Positions 53,946 to 62,075 of a stretch of DNA of 64,000 bases are shown piece after piece. The notes below the pieces were generated by a model. That model worked only from the letters and a program-made list of their open reading frames with translations. It searched no databases and was not told the DNA's origin. Source of the stretch: JAWMQL01 sp033283165 (GTDB taxonomy: Bacteria > Pseudomonadota > Gammaproteobacteria > Pseudomonadales > Halieaceae); the NCBI GenBank assembly GCA_033283165.1, contig JAWMQL010000003.1, forward strand, positions 806,001-870,000. Direction: 5' to 3'. Position numbers and translations under genes: made by a program. How positions within the stretch are numbered: the stretch's first letter is position 1; every line of letters begins with the position of its first letter.

Positions 53946-56258
53946 ATGAAGCATGACACTCTAAAAACCGCAGAATATAAAACCGCGCCAACAGTTTTAT
54001 CACTGGCTACCCGCGCTGCACTGGTGACCGCGCTGGCAACAGCGACAGGATTCCCGGCCGCGCAGGCGCAACAGGCACCGCGAGGATCGGCCGCGGCGCT
54101 GCTGGAAGAAGTGGTCGTGACGGCGCGCAAGCGGGAGGAAAGTGCGCAGGAAGTGCCGCTGTCGGTGTCCGCCTTCAACGAGGAGCAGATCGAGGCGCTG
54201 AAAGTGAGAGACCTGGAAAACCTGTCTGTCGGCATGCCCAATGTGGCACTCGATACGGTCGGCACAGTGCGAGGCTACGCCAACTTCTCCATCCGCGGGC
54301 TGGGATTGAACAGCTCCATCCTGTCCATCGACCCCACGGTCGGGGTCTTTGTCGACGGCGTGTACCTCGGCATTGCCGGCGGTACGGTGTTTGACATGTT
54401 CGACGTCCAGAGCATAGAGGTGCTGCGCGGCCCCCAGGGCGTGCTGTTCGGCCGCAACGTGACCGGTGGCGCGGTACTGATCAATACCCGCAAACCCGGC
54501 AATGAATTCGAGGCTTCCGTGCGGGCCGCGGCAGACAGCGGTGACCAGGGCGGCCTCAACACCTACCTGATGGGCAGCGTCAGCGGCCCGCTGGGCGACA
54601 ATTTCGCTGCCAAGCTGACCGCCTATTACAACGACGACGAGGGCTGGTTCGAGAACAAGGCAAGCGGCGAGGACTTCGGTGCGTTCGAGCAAAAAATGGT
54701 CAGGGCGGTGGGCGTCTGGACCCCCGGCGATCGTTCAGAGCTGGTGCTGCGCTGGGAGCACGCGGAAAACGACAGCGACGGCCCCGCGGCCCAGTCCCAC
54801 ACCAACGGCTCCGGCGTCCCCGGCGCCATCGTCAACTTCAAGCGCGACAGCCACGATTTTGCGATCGACGAAGAGGGGTTCTACGACACCGAGACCGACT
54901 TCGTCACCCTGGAGTTCAACCTGGACGTGGACTTTGGCGGCGGCACGATCACCAACATCGCCGGCTGGCGGGACTACGCGGCAGACTCACTGGGCGACAT
55001 CGACGCCCAGCCGGTCTGGCTGTTCCATGCCCGCAGCTGGTCACGGGCCGAGCAGTTCAGCAACGAGTTGCGCTACAACGGCATGTTCGCCGACCGGGCC
55101 AATGTCACCACTGGCCTGTACTACTTCACCAATGACATCGAAACCTCGGAGCGCCGGGAGTTACTGGGCATCGCCACCGGCGGCGTCGCCCCTGCGGCGA
55201 TCTTCGACGGCGGCGGCTATTACGATGTGACAACCTGGGGTGCCTTCGCATCCGTCGATTACGACCTGAGCGATGCCCTGACCCTGACCGCCGGACTGCG
55301 TTACACCTACGAGAAGAAAGAGGCGGAGATCGCCTCGTTGAGCCGGAACATTGCCCAGGGCGGCGCCCCTACCTGCAACCTGGTGGACCCGGACCCGGGC
55401 GAGGCGCGCTGCCCGATCGACTTCAAGGACGATGAGGACTGGAGCAGTTGGTCGCCCAAGCTGGGGCTGACCTACCACCTGTCGGACTCGGCGCGTATCT
55501 ACGGCCACTGGACGCGCGGCTACCGCTCCGGCGGCTATAACCTGCGCAACACCTCCTTCGACCCGGCCGACCTGCCGGGCCCCTTCGACGAGGAAGTGGT
55601 CGACAACTATGAAATCGGCTACAAGTCGGAGTACGGCCGGGGGCGCCTGAACGCCGCCCTGTTCTTCAGCGACGTCCAGGATATGCAGCGGGAACTGAAC
55701 TTCCCGGGGCCGATCGGCGTGATCCAGCTGATCCGCAATACTGCCGACGCGGACATCCTGGGCGTCGAGGTCGACGGCAGCTTTGCCCTGACCGACAACC
55801 TGCTGGCCACTGCCTCCGTGGGCTGGATCGACGCCGAGTATACCGAGGTCAAGGCGGACCTCAACGGTGACGGGGTCATAGACCGGCTGGACGAGTCGCT
55901 GGAGTTACCCCGGGCGGCGGAGTGGACCTACAGCATCGGCCTGAATCACGACCTGCAGCTGGGTGACTGGGGCTATATGAGCTCGCGGATCAATTACGCC
56001 TATCGCGACGATTCCTTCTACACGGACAGCAACCTCGGCTTTATCCTGGACCAGGAAATCGTCGATGCCGGCATCGATTTCTACTCCAATGATGGTCACT
56101 GGGCGTTCGGTATCTACGGCAAGAACCTGCTGAACGACGTGAAGCACGGTGGAGACACCCAGTTGCCCGACGTCATCTCGGGCGTGCCCACCGGCGGCAC
56201 CTTCGCGCCGCTGGCCAAGGGTCGGGTTTACGGCCTCGAAGTGACCTACACCTTTTAA
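53946..56258 (+). CDS. TonB-dependent outer-membrane receptor
   Basis: The 770-residue protein has a signal peptide (TRAALVTALATATGFPAAQA), TonB box LLEEVVVTARKREESAQEVP and a plug with IRGLGLNSSILSIDPTVGVF and VEVLRGPQGVLFGRNVTGGA. The barrel closes at RVYGLEVTYTF (terminal Phe). AGGGA lies about 9 nt before the ATG. It sits 65 bp after HMG-CoA reductase, so a shared ligand (for example an isoprenoid or a mevalonate-type compound) is possible but unproven. Confidence 0.94.
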   Translation: MKHDTLKTAEYKTAPTVLSLATRAALVTALATATGFPAAQAQQAPRGSAAALLEEVVVTARKREESAQEVPLSVSAFNEEQIEALKVRDLENLSVGMPNVALDTVGTVRGYANFSIRGLGLNSSILSIDPTVGVFVDGVYLGIAGGTVFDMFDVQSIEVLRGPQGVLFGRNVTGGAVLINTRKPGNEFEASVRAAADSGDQGGLNTYLMGSVSGPLGDNFAAKLTAYYNDDEGWFENKASGEDFGAFEQKMVRAVGVWTPGDRSELVLRWEHAENDSDGPAAQSHTNGSGVPGAIVNFKRDSHDFAIDEEGFYDTETDFVTLEFNLDVDFGGGTITNIAGWRDYAADSLGDIDAQPVWLFHARSWSRAEQFSNELRYNGMFADRANVTTGLYYFTNDIETSERRELLGIATGGVAPAAIFDGGGYYDVTTWGAFASVDYDLSDALTLTAGLRYTYEKKEAEIASLSRNIAQGGAPTCNLVDPDPGEARCPIDFKDDEDWSSWSPKLGLTYHLSDSARIYGHWTRGYRSGGYNLRNTSFDPADLPGPFDEEVVDNYEIGYKSEYGRGRLNAALFFSDVQDMQRELNFPGPIGVIQLIRNTADADILGVEVDGSFALTDNLLATASVGWIDAEYTEVKADLNGDGVIDRLDESLELPRAAEWTYSIGLNHDLQLGDWGYMSSRINYAYRDDSFYTDSNLGFILDQEIVDAGIDFYSNDGHWAFGIYGKNLLNDVKHGGDTQLPDVISGVPTGGTFAPLAKGRVYGLEVTYTF

Positions 56259-56266
56259 CAAAAAAA

Positions 56267-56309
56267 GGGGACAGTTCACTTAATTCAAGGAATTAAGTGA
56301 ACTGTCCCC
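56267..56309. repeat. Perfect 19-bp palindromic element, REP-like
   Basis: GGGGACAGTTCACTTAATT, a 5-base loop and its exact reverse complement. It lies 8 bp after the TonB receptor stop and 20 bp before the next gene. A related sequence with longer spacing occurs at 61892-61969. The family GGGGACAGTT[T/C]ACTT resembles repeats next to REP-associated (Y1) transposases, recalled from general knowledge. It may also end transcription. Confidence 0.85.
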
Positions 56310-56328
56310 GAAACAGGAGGCTAGAGTC

Positions 56329-56838
56329 ATGGCTAAACTGCGAAAAGAGCGGCTGCTGTTCGGCTGCGCCCTGCTGGTGCTGATCGTGCTGGTGGAACTG
56401 GTGCTGCACCGGTTCCACCTGCCCACCTGGCCCGCCTTCCTGGTGATGATCTTCTTCTTCGAGATGCACATGGACAGGGCACGCATCCCGCACCTGCTGC
56501 TGGGCGGACTGGTGGGCATCGGCTGTTACATGCTCACCGTTCAGTTCGTACAGGCAGTGGCGCCCGTGTGGGGCGCGGAACTGGCCCGGCTGGTGTTCAT
56601 CTGTGCCGTGGTTTACGCCATAGTCGCCTTTGGCGAGATATTGCCCACGATTTTCAATAACTACGCCTTCATGTTTTTCCTGGTGAGCGGGCTCGCCGCG
56701 CGCCAGGCCGACAGCACCCCGGCTCCCTGGACCTGGATGGCGGTTGCATTAGTGGCCGGCACGGCGGTCATCGCCGGCATCCTGGTCATCCGGCGCCTGT
56801 TGGCCGGCCCAGGGCCAGCACCCGCAAACGGGGACTAG
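56329..56838 (+). CDS. Small integral membrane protein
   Basis: The 169-residue protein has about six hydrophobic segments (around residues 9-27, 33-46, 54-75, 84-103, 106-122 and 136-154), with basic cytoplasmic ends (MAKLRKER and VIRRLLAGPG). AGGAGG lies 10 nt before the ATG. No family is recognised. It lies after the palindromic element and is convergent with an SDR gene, with the two stops sharing four bases. It may belong to the HMG-CoA reductase/TonB locus. Confidence 0.75.
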   Translation: MAKLRKERLLFGCALLVLIVLVELVLHRFHLPTWPAFLVMIFFFEMHMDRARIPHLLLGGLVGIGCYMLTVQFVQAVAPVWGAELARLVFICAVVYAIVAFGEILPTIFNNYAFMFFLVSGLAARQADSTPAPWTWMAVALVAGTAVIAGILVIRRLLAGPGPAPANGD

Positions 56839-57605
56839 AATCCCTCGGCCTTGTGCGCATAGTTCCACAGGTAATTGGGGAAAAAACGGCGCATGATATA
56901 ACCCACCCGAGTGCCTTTGCCTGGAAAAGAGAAAAATTTGCCCGCCTCCAGGCACTGCTCGATATCCGCAATGACCTCTTCCGGCGAAATGGCGGGAGAG
57001 GCTTCAGTCAGTTTGGGTACCACCGTATCCTTTGCCTGCTGCCACAGCGGCGTCGCCACCGGCGGCGGGCACACGCAACAGAATCGCACGCCGCTGTCGC
57101 GGTTTTCGTGATACAGAATCTCCGTGTACATCTGTACCGCGCCCTTGGTAGCGCAGTAGCCCCCCATCAGCAGTCCGGGGATGACACCGGACATGGAGGA
57201 GAAACTGACAAAATCGCCGCTGCCCCGCGCAACCATGCGCGGCAGGGCCGCGGTGGCCACGTTGACCAGGCCACCGTAATTGATGTCCATGAGCTTGAGT
57301 TGCAACTTCGGATCCTGCTCCAGCAGCTTGCCGAAGGGCATGATAGCGGCGGCGTTGCACACCCGGTCGACCGGGCCCAACTCATTCTCAACCTGCTCCA
57401 CCACCGCGCGTACCGCATCGGTGTCGCTGATATCCACCGGGTAGGGCTTGACGGTTGGATGATCGGCGGCGGTTTCCGCCATGCCGGCCTCGTTCACGTC
57501 CAGGATCGCCACGCTCGCGCCCTGGGCTGCCAGAATCCGCGCGGCGGTTCGGCCCATACCGCTGCCGCCCCCGGTTATCAATGCCACCTTGCCGGTAAAG
57601 GCCAT
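56835..57605 (-). CDS. Short-chain dehydrogenase/reductase
   Basis: The 256-residue SDR has TGGGSGMGR, IDSLE-like Asp in AILDVNE (NAD-type) and FSSMSG serine before GGYCATK (Tyr-x3-Lys). The stabilising motif reads CNAAAIM in place of the usual NNAG. The C-terminus has a membrane-like RFFPNYLWNYAHK end, as in SDRs acting on lipophilic substrates. It is 28 bp downstream of another SDR on the same strand, so the two are probably co-transcribed. Confidence 0.93.
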   Translation of the reverse strand: MAFTGKVALITGGGSGMGRTAARILAAQGASVAILDVNEAGMAETAADHPTVKPYPVDISDTDAVRAVVEQVENELGPVDRVCNAAAIMPFGKLLEQDPKLQLKLMDINYGGLVNVATAALPRMVARGSGDFVSFSSMSGVIPGLLMGGYCATKGAVQMYTEILYHENRDSGVRFCCVCPPPVATPLWQQAKDTVVPKLTEASPAISPEEVIADIEQCLEAGKFFSFPGKGTRVGYIMRRFFPNYLWNYAHKAEGF

Positions 57606-57632
57606 ATGCTGTCTCCTGCTGCGGGCTGTTGT

Positions 57633-58445
57633 TTATGCCTTGAAAGTGGTGAAATTCGGTCCGCGCCGCAGGCTGTGCCCGCCATCCACGTTGATGCACT
57701 GGCCGGTAATCCAGCGTGACTCCGGACTGATCAGGAAGCGCGCCAGGCGGCCGACGTCCTCCGGTTGAGCCACATCGCCCAGTGGCGTGTTCTCGATATA
57801 GGACCGGTAGACCTCAGAATCGCGGGGAATACCTGCCATGACCTCCGTCGCCACAAAGCCGGGCCGGATCGCGTTGAAGCGCACCCGGTGCGGGCCGTTC
57901 TCATCCGCGGCGTTGCGTACCATGGCCTCGATGCCCGCTTTGCTCACGGGATAGGCACCGAACCAGGGGTGCGTGATGTGCCCGGCCAAGGAGGACATGC
58001 CCACAAAGGAGCCACCGCCCGCCTCGATCATGCGTGGCAGGCTGTGCTTGATACACAGCATCGTGCCCAGCACATTGAGATGCAGGACCCGCAGGAACTC
58101 GTCGGTATCCATGTTCTCATAACCGAACAGCATCCCGCCGCCACCGGCGTTAGCCACGCAACCGTCGAGCTTGCCGGTCGGCTCCAATGCCTTTGCAACC
58201 ATGGCCTGGACACTGTCCTCGTCCGTGACGTCGCCGGTCACAAACTGTACGCTACCGCCAAAATCCGCCACCGCAGCCACTTTTTCCGCGGCCGCCTCCA
58301 GCACCTCAACCCGTCGCCCGCTGATCGTCACGGCAGCGCCATCCGCGGCCAGTTCCATGGCGCAGCCGGTACCGATCCCGGTGCCGCCACCGGTTACCAG
58401 TACCGAACAGCCCCGCAGGTTGCCTGCCCTCCTGATCTCTTCCAT
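57633..58445 (-). CDS. Short-chain dehydrogenase/reductase
   Basis: The 270-residue SDR has the loop TGGGTGIGTG, Arg in SGRRVEV (NADP-type), the NAG motif as VANAGGGG, serine in GMSSLAG and catalytic GAYPVSK (Tyr-x3-Lys). It ends in the usual QCINVDGGHSLR. It is first of a two-SDR unit and divergent from a secreted PQQ-like protein gene. The substrate is unknown. Confidence 0.93.
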   Translation of the reverse strand: MEEIRRAGNLRGCSVLVTGGGTGIGTGCAMELAADGAAVTISGRRVEVLEAAAEKVAAVADFGGSVQFVTGDVTDEDSVQAMVAKALEPTGKLDGCVANAGGGGMLFGYENMDTDEFLRVLHLNVLGTMLCIKHSLPRMIEAGGGSFVGMSSLAGHITHPWFGAYPVSKAGIEAMVRNAADENGPHRVRFNAIRPGFVATEVMAGIPRDSEVYRSYIENTPLGDVAQPEDVGRLARFLISPESRWITGQCINVDGGHSLRRGPNFTTFKA

Positions 58446-58582
58446 CGTGGTTTCTCCGATTAAACCCGGGTCGGGGCGTTTATCATCGAGGCACTATACA
58501 ATGATGCCCCGCCGTGGAAACGGCCGCCGTGACTTTTCCCGCCGGGGTACAACTATTGATATCGAATGCTAGCAAAGACCGG

Positions 58583-60121
58583 ATGACGCTCTTCCTCCAG
58601 CTGATTGCAAGCGCGCTGTTGCTGGTCAGTGCGGGCGCCCTGTGCCAGCCGGCGTACTCACCGGGGGGCTGGCCTACCCTGCACCATGACGCCGGAAACC
58701 GTCGCGCGGTGAGCGCCCGCGTGGTGGGCAGGGACTACCACGCCTGGCAGGCCCTGGCAGGGGCCTCCGTGCTCACCGCTCCCGTGGCCAGCCCCGACGG
58801 CCAGCAACTCTACCTGACCACCGGCCGGGCCGCTGGTGCTTCCAACCTCCACGCCTTCAGCCGCGATGGAAAGTTGCTGTGGCAGTCGGACCCGTGGCAG
58901 GACGCCGACCACGGCGTGGACGCCTGCGCGATCCTCTCCAGCCCCATCGTCGATGCCGCGGGCGACCTCTATGTCAGCGACTGTAACCAGCTCTTCGCCT
59001 ACCGCGCTGATGGCAGCATCAAGTGGATCCAGGAACTGCCACCACCGCAGCCAGGCGACTGGGCCGCCGCCGGGGATCACCCGGTCAATGCTTTCACCAC
59101 GGCGGTCTTCACAACGGGTGGAGAGGTCCTGGGCGTCACCAATTTCGGCGACGTCGTGGTCGCGGATCGGAACACAGGCAAGATGCTGAACGAGCCCTTC
59201 CGGCTACCCGCCGCAAATGCGCCCTATTCCGTCAAGCATCCCCTGCCCGATACCCTGCTGGACCACGGCCTCATGGACGCGCGATTTCGGGAGTGGGCCT
59301 GGCAGCTTATCTTCGGCGGCAACATGCGCTCCGCCAACACACCGGCGGTGGCCGCTTCGGGCCGGGTGTATGCGGTGGGCAGCAGCAATACCCCGGGAGT
59401 CGGCGCCCTGTACGGGCTGGATGTCGATACCGCTCAGTCCCCGTACCTGGTACGAGTCGCGTTCGCCACCGAAATCGGGATCGGCAGTGGTTCCAGCCCG
59501 GCCCTGTCCCCTGACGAGCGCCAGGTCTATGTCAGTGATGAAGAAGGCTGGTTCTACGCAATCGATAGCGTCACGGGCGAGGTCCTCTGGCGGGTCAGGA
59601 CTGCTGCGGCTGCGGGCGCCGCCGCAGTGGGCCGGGACGGGACAATCTATGCCCTGCAGGAGTTTCCGGCACCCGCGCTGATCGCGCTGGACGACACCGG
59701 CGCCGAACTGTGGCAGAGCGATATCGCCGGCGCGCTGACCGGGATGCCGGATTCGTTCCTGTTCGGTGAGGCGGTTGGCGCGGCCAACGGGAATCCCACC
59801 GTGACCGCCGATGCGGTGCTGGTGCCCGTCTCCCTGGGCTACCAGGCGCCCCTGTTGAACGTAACACTGCCGGTGCAGTCGGTATTGTTGGCGCTGGACA
59901 AACGCAGCGGCAGGTTCATCGCGCGGGTAGCCGACTTACCGGATGATTCCAGTGGTATCACCGCCGTGCTGCCGGACGGGACCTTGATCAACAGCCTCGG
60001 GGCCGTGCTGACTTCCTCGGTCAATCCGCTGAAGGCGCTGGCAGATCTGCTGCTGCCCGGTGATCTGACCCTGCTACCTCCCCGGGGCGGCGTCCAGGTA
60101 TTACTGCCGGTTTCTCAGTAG
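58583..60121 (+). CDS. Secreted PQQ-like beta-propeller protein
   Basis: The ATG 58583 starts a signal peptide (LFLQLIASALLLVSAGALC); the in-frame extension to 58514 lacks one. Mature residues form an eight-bladed-type PQQ-like propeller with repeats of the form DGQQLYLTTGRAAGASNLHA, SPIVDAAGDLYVSDCNQLFA and GSSPALSPDERQVYVSDEEG. No PQQ-dehydrogenase calcium or disulfide-Cys motif is seen, so an enzyme role is not shown. It may be a periplasmic scaffold. It converges with the epimerase gene, with 7 bp overlapping at the 3' ends. Confidence 0.85.
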   Translation: MTLFLQLIASALLLVSAGALCQPAYSPGGWPTLHHDAGNRRAVSARVVGRDYHAWQALAGASVLTAPVASPDGQQLYLTTGRAAGASNLHAFSRDGKLLWQSDPWQDADHGVDACAILSSPIVDAAGDLYVSDCNQLFAYRADGSIKWIQELPPPQPGDWAAAGDHPVNAFTTAVFTTGGEVLGVTNFGDVVVADRNTGKMLNEPFRLPAANAPYSVKHPLPDTLLDHGLMDARFREWAWQLIFGGNMRSANTPAVAASGRVYAVGSSNTPGVGALYGLDVDTAQSPYLVRVAFATEIGIGSGSSPALSPDERQVYVSDEEGWFYAIDSVTGEVLWRVRTAAAAGAAAVGRDGTIYALQEFPAPALIALDDTGAELWQSDIAGALTGMPDSFLFGEAVGAANGNPTVTADAVLVPVSLGYQAPLLNVTLPVQSVLLALDKRSGRFIARVADLPDDSSGITAVLPDGTLINSLGAVLTSSVNPLKALADLLLPGDLTLLPPRGGVQVLLPVSQ

Positions 60122-61005
60122 GCAGCCACCAGCTGCGCCACTGTTTCGCGAATCCTGTTGCGGCTATAACCCAGTTCCCCGTTGTCGGGCTCGTACGTCA
60201 CCACCGCGTTGCGACCGGCATACATCATCACATCCGGGAACAGGGGATGTTCGTCTTCCGACACCGGCAGGTCGACCGGGTTGCCGGCCAGCTCGAAGAA
60301 CAGTTCCAGGTAGGCCTTCCAGCTCAGGTTCTCGTCCCCCACCAGATAGGCCTTGCCGCCCTGGCCCCGGGCCAGCGCGCCGGCGATGGCTTCCGACATG
60401 GACTGGCTGCTGATATGGTTCACACCGCCCCCAGGCGCTACCACCGGTACCCCCTCCAGCTGGCCGCGGGCGTACTTCACCAACACCGCCAGGTGCGGCA
60501 CGGTCAGGCCGGGTACGTGCCCGAGAATGAATGGCGCATTCAGGCTGCAGACCACGAATCTGTCACTGTTGAGGGCTCGCACGCCCTCGTCCGCCAGGTG
60601 CCGCGAACGGACGTACACGCTGCGCTCGATCGCCTCGGGGACCACCTGGGGATAGTAACTGCCGATGTAGACCGCACGTTCCAGGCCGGCCTCGGCGGCA
60701 CGGGCAAAAAACCGCGGAATCGCCTCTGCGTTGACCCGCAGGTAAAATTCGGCCTCGTCCTCTTCCCAGTCGTACTGGCGCATATCCGCCCCCGCGGCAA
60801 ACACCAGTTGCTCAAAGCCCGCCAGGGTTTCCAGGCCGGGCTCGTCCTCCACGTAGCTACCCTGGATAAACGGGAAATCGGCCAGGCAGGCCGGCTCCGG
60901 ACGGGACCGGGCCATCAGGGTCACGTCGTGACCGGCGTCGCGCAAATGCAGTGCCGCGTGGGCGCCGGTCAGTCCTGTACCGCCTACAATCAGAATCCTG
61001 CTCAT
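60115..61005 (-). CDS. NAD-dependent epimerase/dehydratase family protein
   Basis: The 296-residue protein has the N-terminal Rossmann loop VGGTGLTGAHAALHL. The region around IGSYYPQVVPE carries a Tyr, but a classical Tyr-x3-Lys pair is not obvious. It resembles NmrA/extended-SDR proteins. It is read 3 bp after the LLM oxidoreductase gene, so the two form a unit. The substrate is unknown. Confidence 0.85.
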   Translation of the reverse strand: MSRILIVGGTGLTGAHAALHLRDAGHDVTLMARSRPEPACLADFPFIQGSYVEDEPGLETLAGFEQLVFAAGADMRQYDWEEDEAEFYLRVNAEAIPRFFARAAEAGLERAVYIGSYYPQVVPEAIERSVYVRSRHLADEGVRALNSDRFVVCSLNAPFILGHVPGLTVPHLAVLVKYARGQLEGVPVVAPGGGVNHISSQSMSEAIAGALARGQGGKAYLVGDENLSWKAYLELFFELAGNPVDLPVSEDEHPLFPDVMMYAGRNAVVTYEPDNGELGYSRNRIRETVAQLVAAY

Positions 61006-61008
61006 TAC

Positions 61009-61872
61009 CTAATCCTTCAATTCGGGTATTACCGCGGCATATTTATCGATCATGGGCATCACGGCCTCAGGCTGGTCCCAGAGATTTTCGGAGACGCCGA
61101 TCGTCGCGCGCTGGATGCCCAGGTCGCGGTATTCCTTGAGCCGATCCAGGTTGTCGGTATCCATGATCTGGATATTGATTTCCACCTCTTCCAGGCTCCG
61201 CCCCGCCGCCTTGACCAGTTCGCGAAACTCCGCCACGGCAGCTGGCACATCCCCCATGGCGATATCCACCGGGTACCAGCCATCCGCCCAGGCCGCAGCG
61301 TGCTTTTTGCCCAGGGGGCCCATGGCGCCGAGGAAGATTTTCGGCCCGCCCGGCTGCAGCGGCTTGGGCAGGGCCCAGACCGGGTCGAACTGCACGTACT
61401 CGCCATGATAGGAGGACTCCTGGTCCCGCCACAGGGCGCGGGTCGCCGCCACCGTCTCGCGCAATACCGCGTAGCGCTTGTTGAACGGGTAGGGGCTGGC
61501 GTTCTCGAACTCCTCCTGGTTCCAGCCCACCCCGGTACCGATCATGACCCGCCCCCCGGACAGCCGGTCCAGGGTGGCGATGGTCTTGGCCTGGGCGAAC
61601 AGGTCACGTTCCATCAGCAGCGCGATGCCGGTACCCAGACGCAGGGTGCTGGTCGCATTGGCCGCGGTCATCAGCGACAGGTAGGGATCCATGATGTACT
61701 TGTACGGCTCTGGCAAGTCGCCCCCGCCGGGATAGGGGGTAGCCAGGGAGCAGGGAATATGACTGTGTTCCCCGTACCACAACGATTCGAACCCGCGCTC
61801 CTCCAGCGCCCGGGCCAGCTCTGCGGGGTGCGGGTCGGTCGGGTTGTTCATGGAACTGAAAGCCAGGTGCAT
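61009..61872 (-). CDS. LLM-class F420-dependent oxidoreductase-like protein
   Basis: The 287-residue luciferase-like protein shows LEERGFESLWYGEHSHIP, TLRLGTGIALLMERDLFAQA, TLDRLSGGRVMIGTGVGWNQ and FLGAMGPLGKKHAAAWADGW. The N-terminal and SGGR-hGxGxGW segments are typical of probable F420- or FMN-dependent enzymes. It lies just ahead of an epimerase-like gene and behind a palindromic element. Confidence 0.92.
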   Translation of the reverse strand: MHLAFSSMNNPTDPHPAELARALEERGFESLWYGEHSHIPCSLATPYPGGGDLPEPYKYIMDPYLSLMTAANATSTLRLGTGIALLMERDLFAQAKTIATLDRLSGGRVMIGTGVGWNQEEFENASPYPFNKRYAVLRETVAATRALWRDQESSYHGEYVQFDPVWALPKPLQPGGPKIFLGAMGPLGKKHAAAWADGWYPVDIAMGDVPAAVAEFRELVKAAGRSLEEVEINIQIMDTDNLDRLKEYRDLGIQRATIGVSENLWDQPEAVMPMIDKYAAVIPELKD

Positions 61873-61891
61873 ACACGCTATCCTCTTAATT

Positions 61892-61969
61892 CGGGGACAG
61901 TTTACTTAATTCCTGTCAGCTTATCGGAGTTCGCGAGCCCGCGGCGCACAAATAAGTAAACTGTCCCCG
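61892..61969. repeat. Second palindromic element of the GGGGACAG family
   Basis: CGGGGACAGTTTACTTAATT (61892-61911) and AATAAGTAAACTGTCCCCG (61951-61969) face each other across 39 bp. The arms differ by one base. It shares GGGGACAGTT with the element at 56267, but with T in place of C at the next position. It lies upstream of the LLM oxidoreductase start and of the malic enzyme gene. Confidence 0.8.
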
Positions 61970-62075
61970 GTTTTCAGTCGGCGCGGTGCGGATCACCTGT
62001 TGTTGATCGACCTCAAGCCCGGGATGCGACAGCGGCACTACACTTGAACAAGGTGGCTAAAGAAGGGGGTGTTGC

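Noticed and set aside
56267..56309. Simple intrinsic terminator of the TonB receptor
   Set aside because: There is no T tract after the hairpin, and a second related copy with a different loop occurs elsewhere, so a repeat family fits better; it may still slow transcription.
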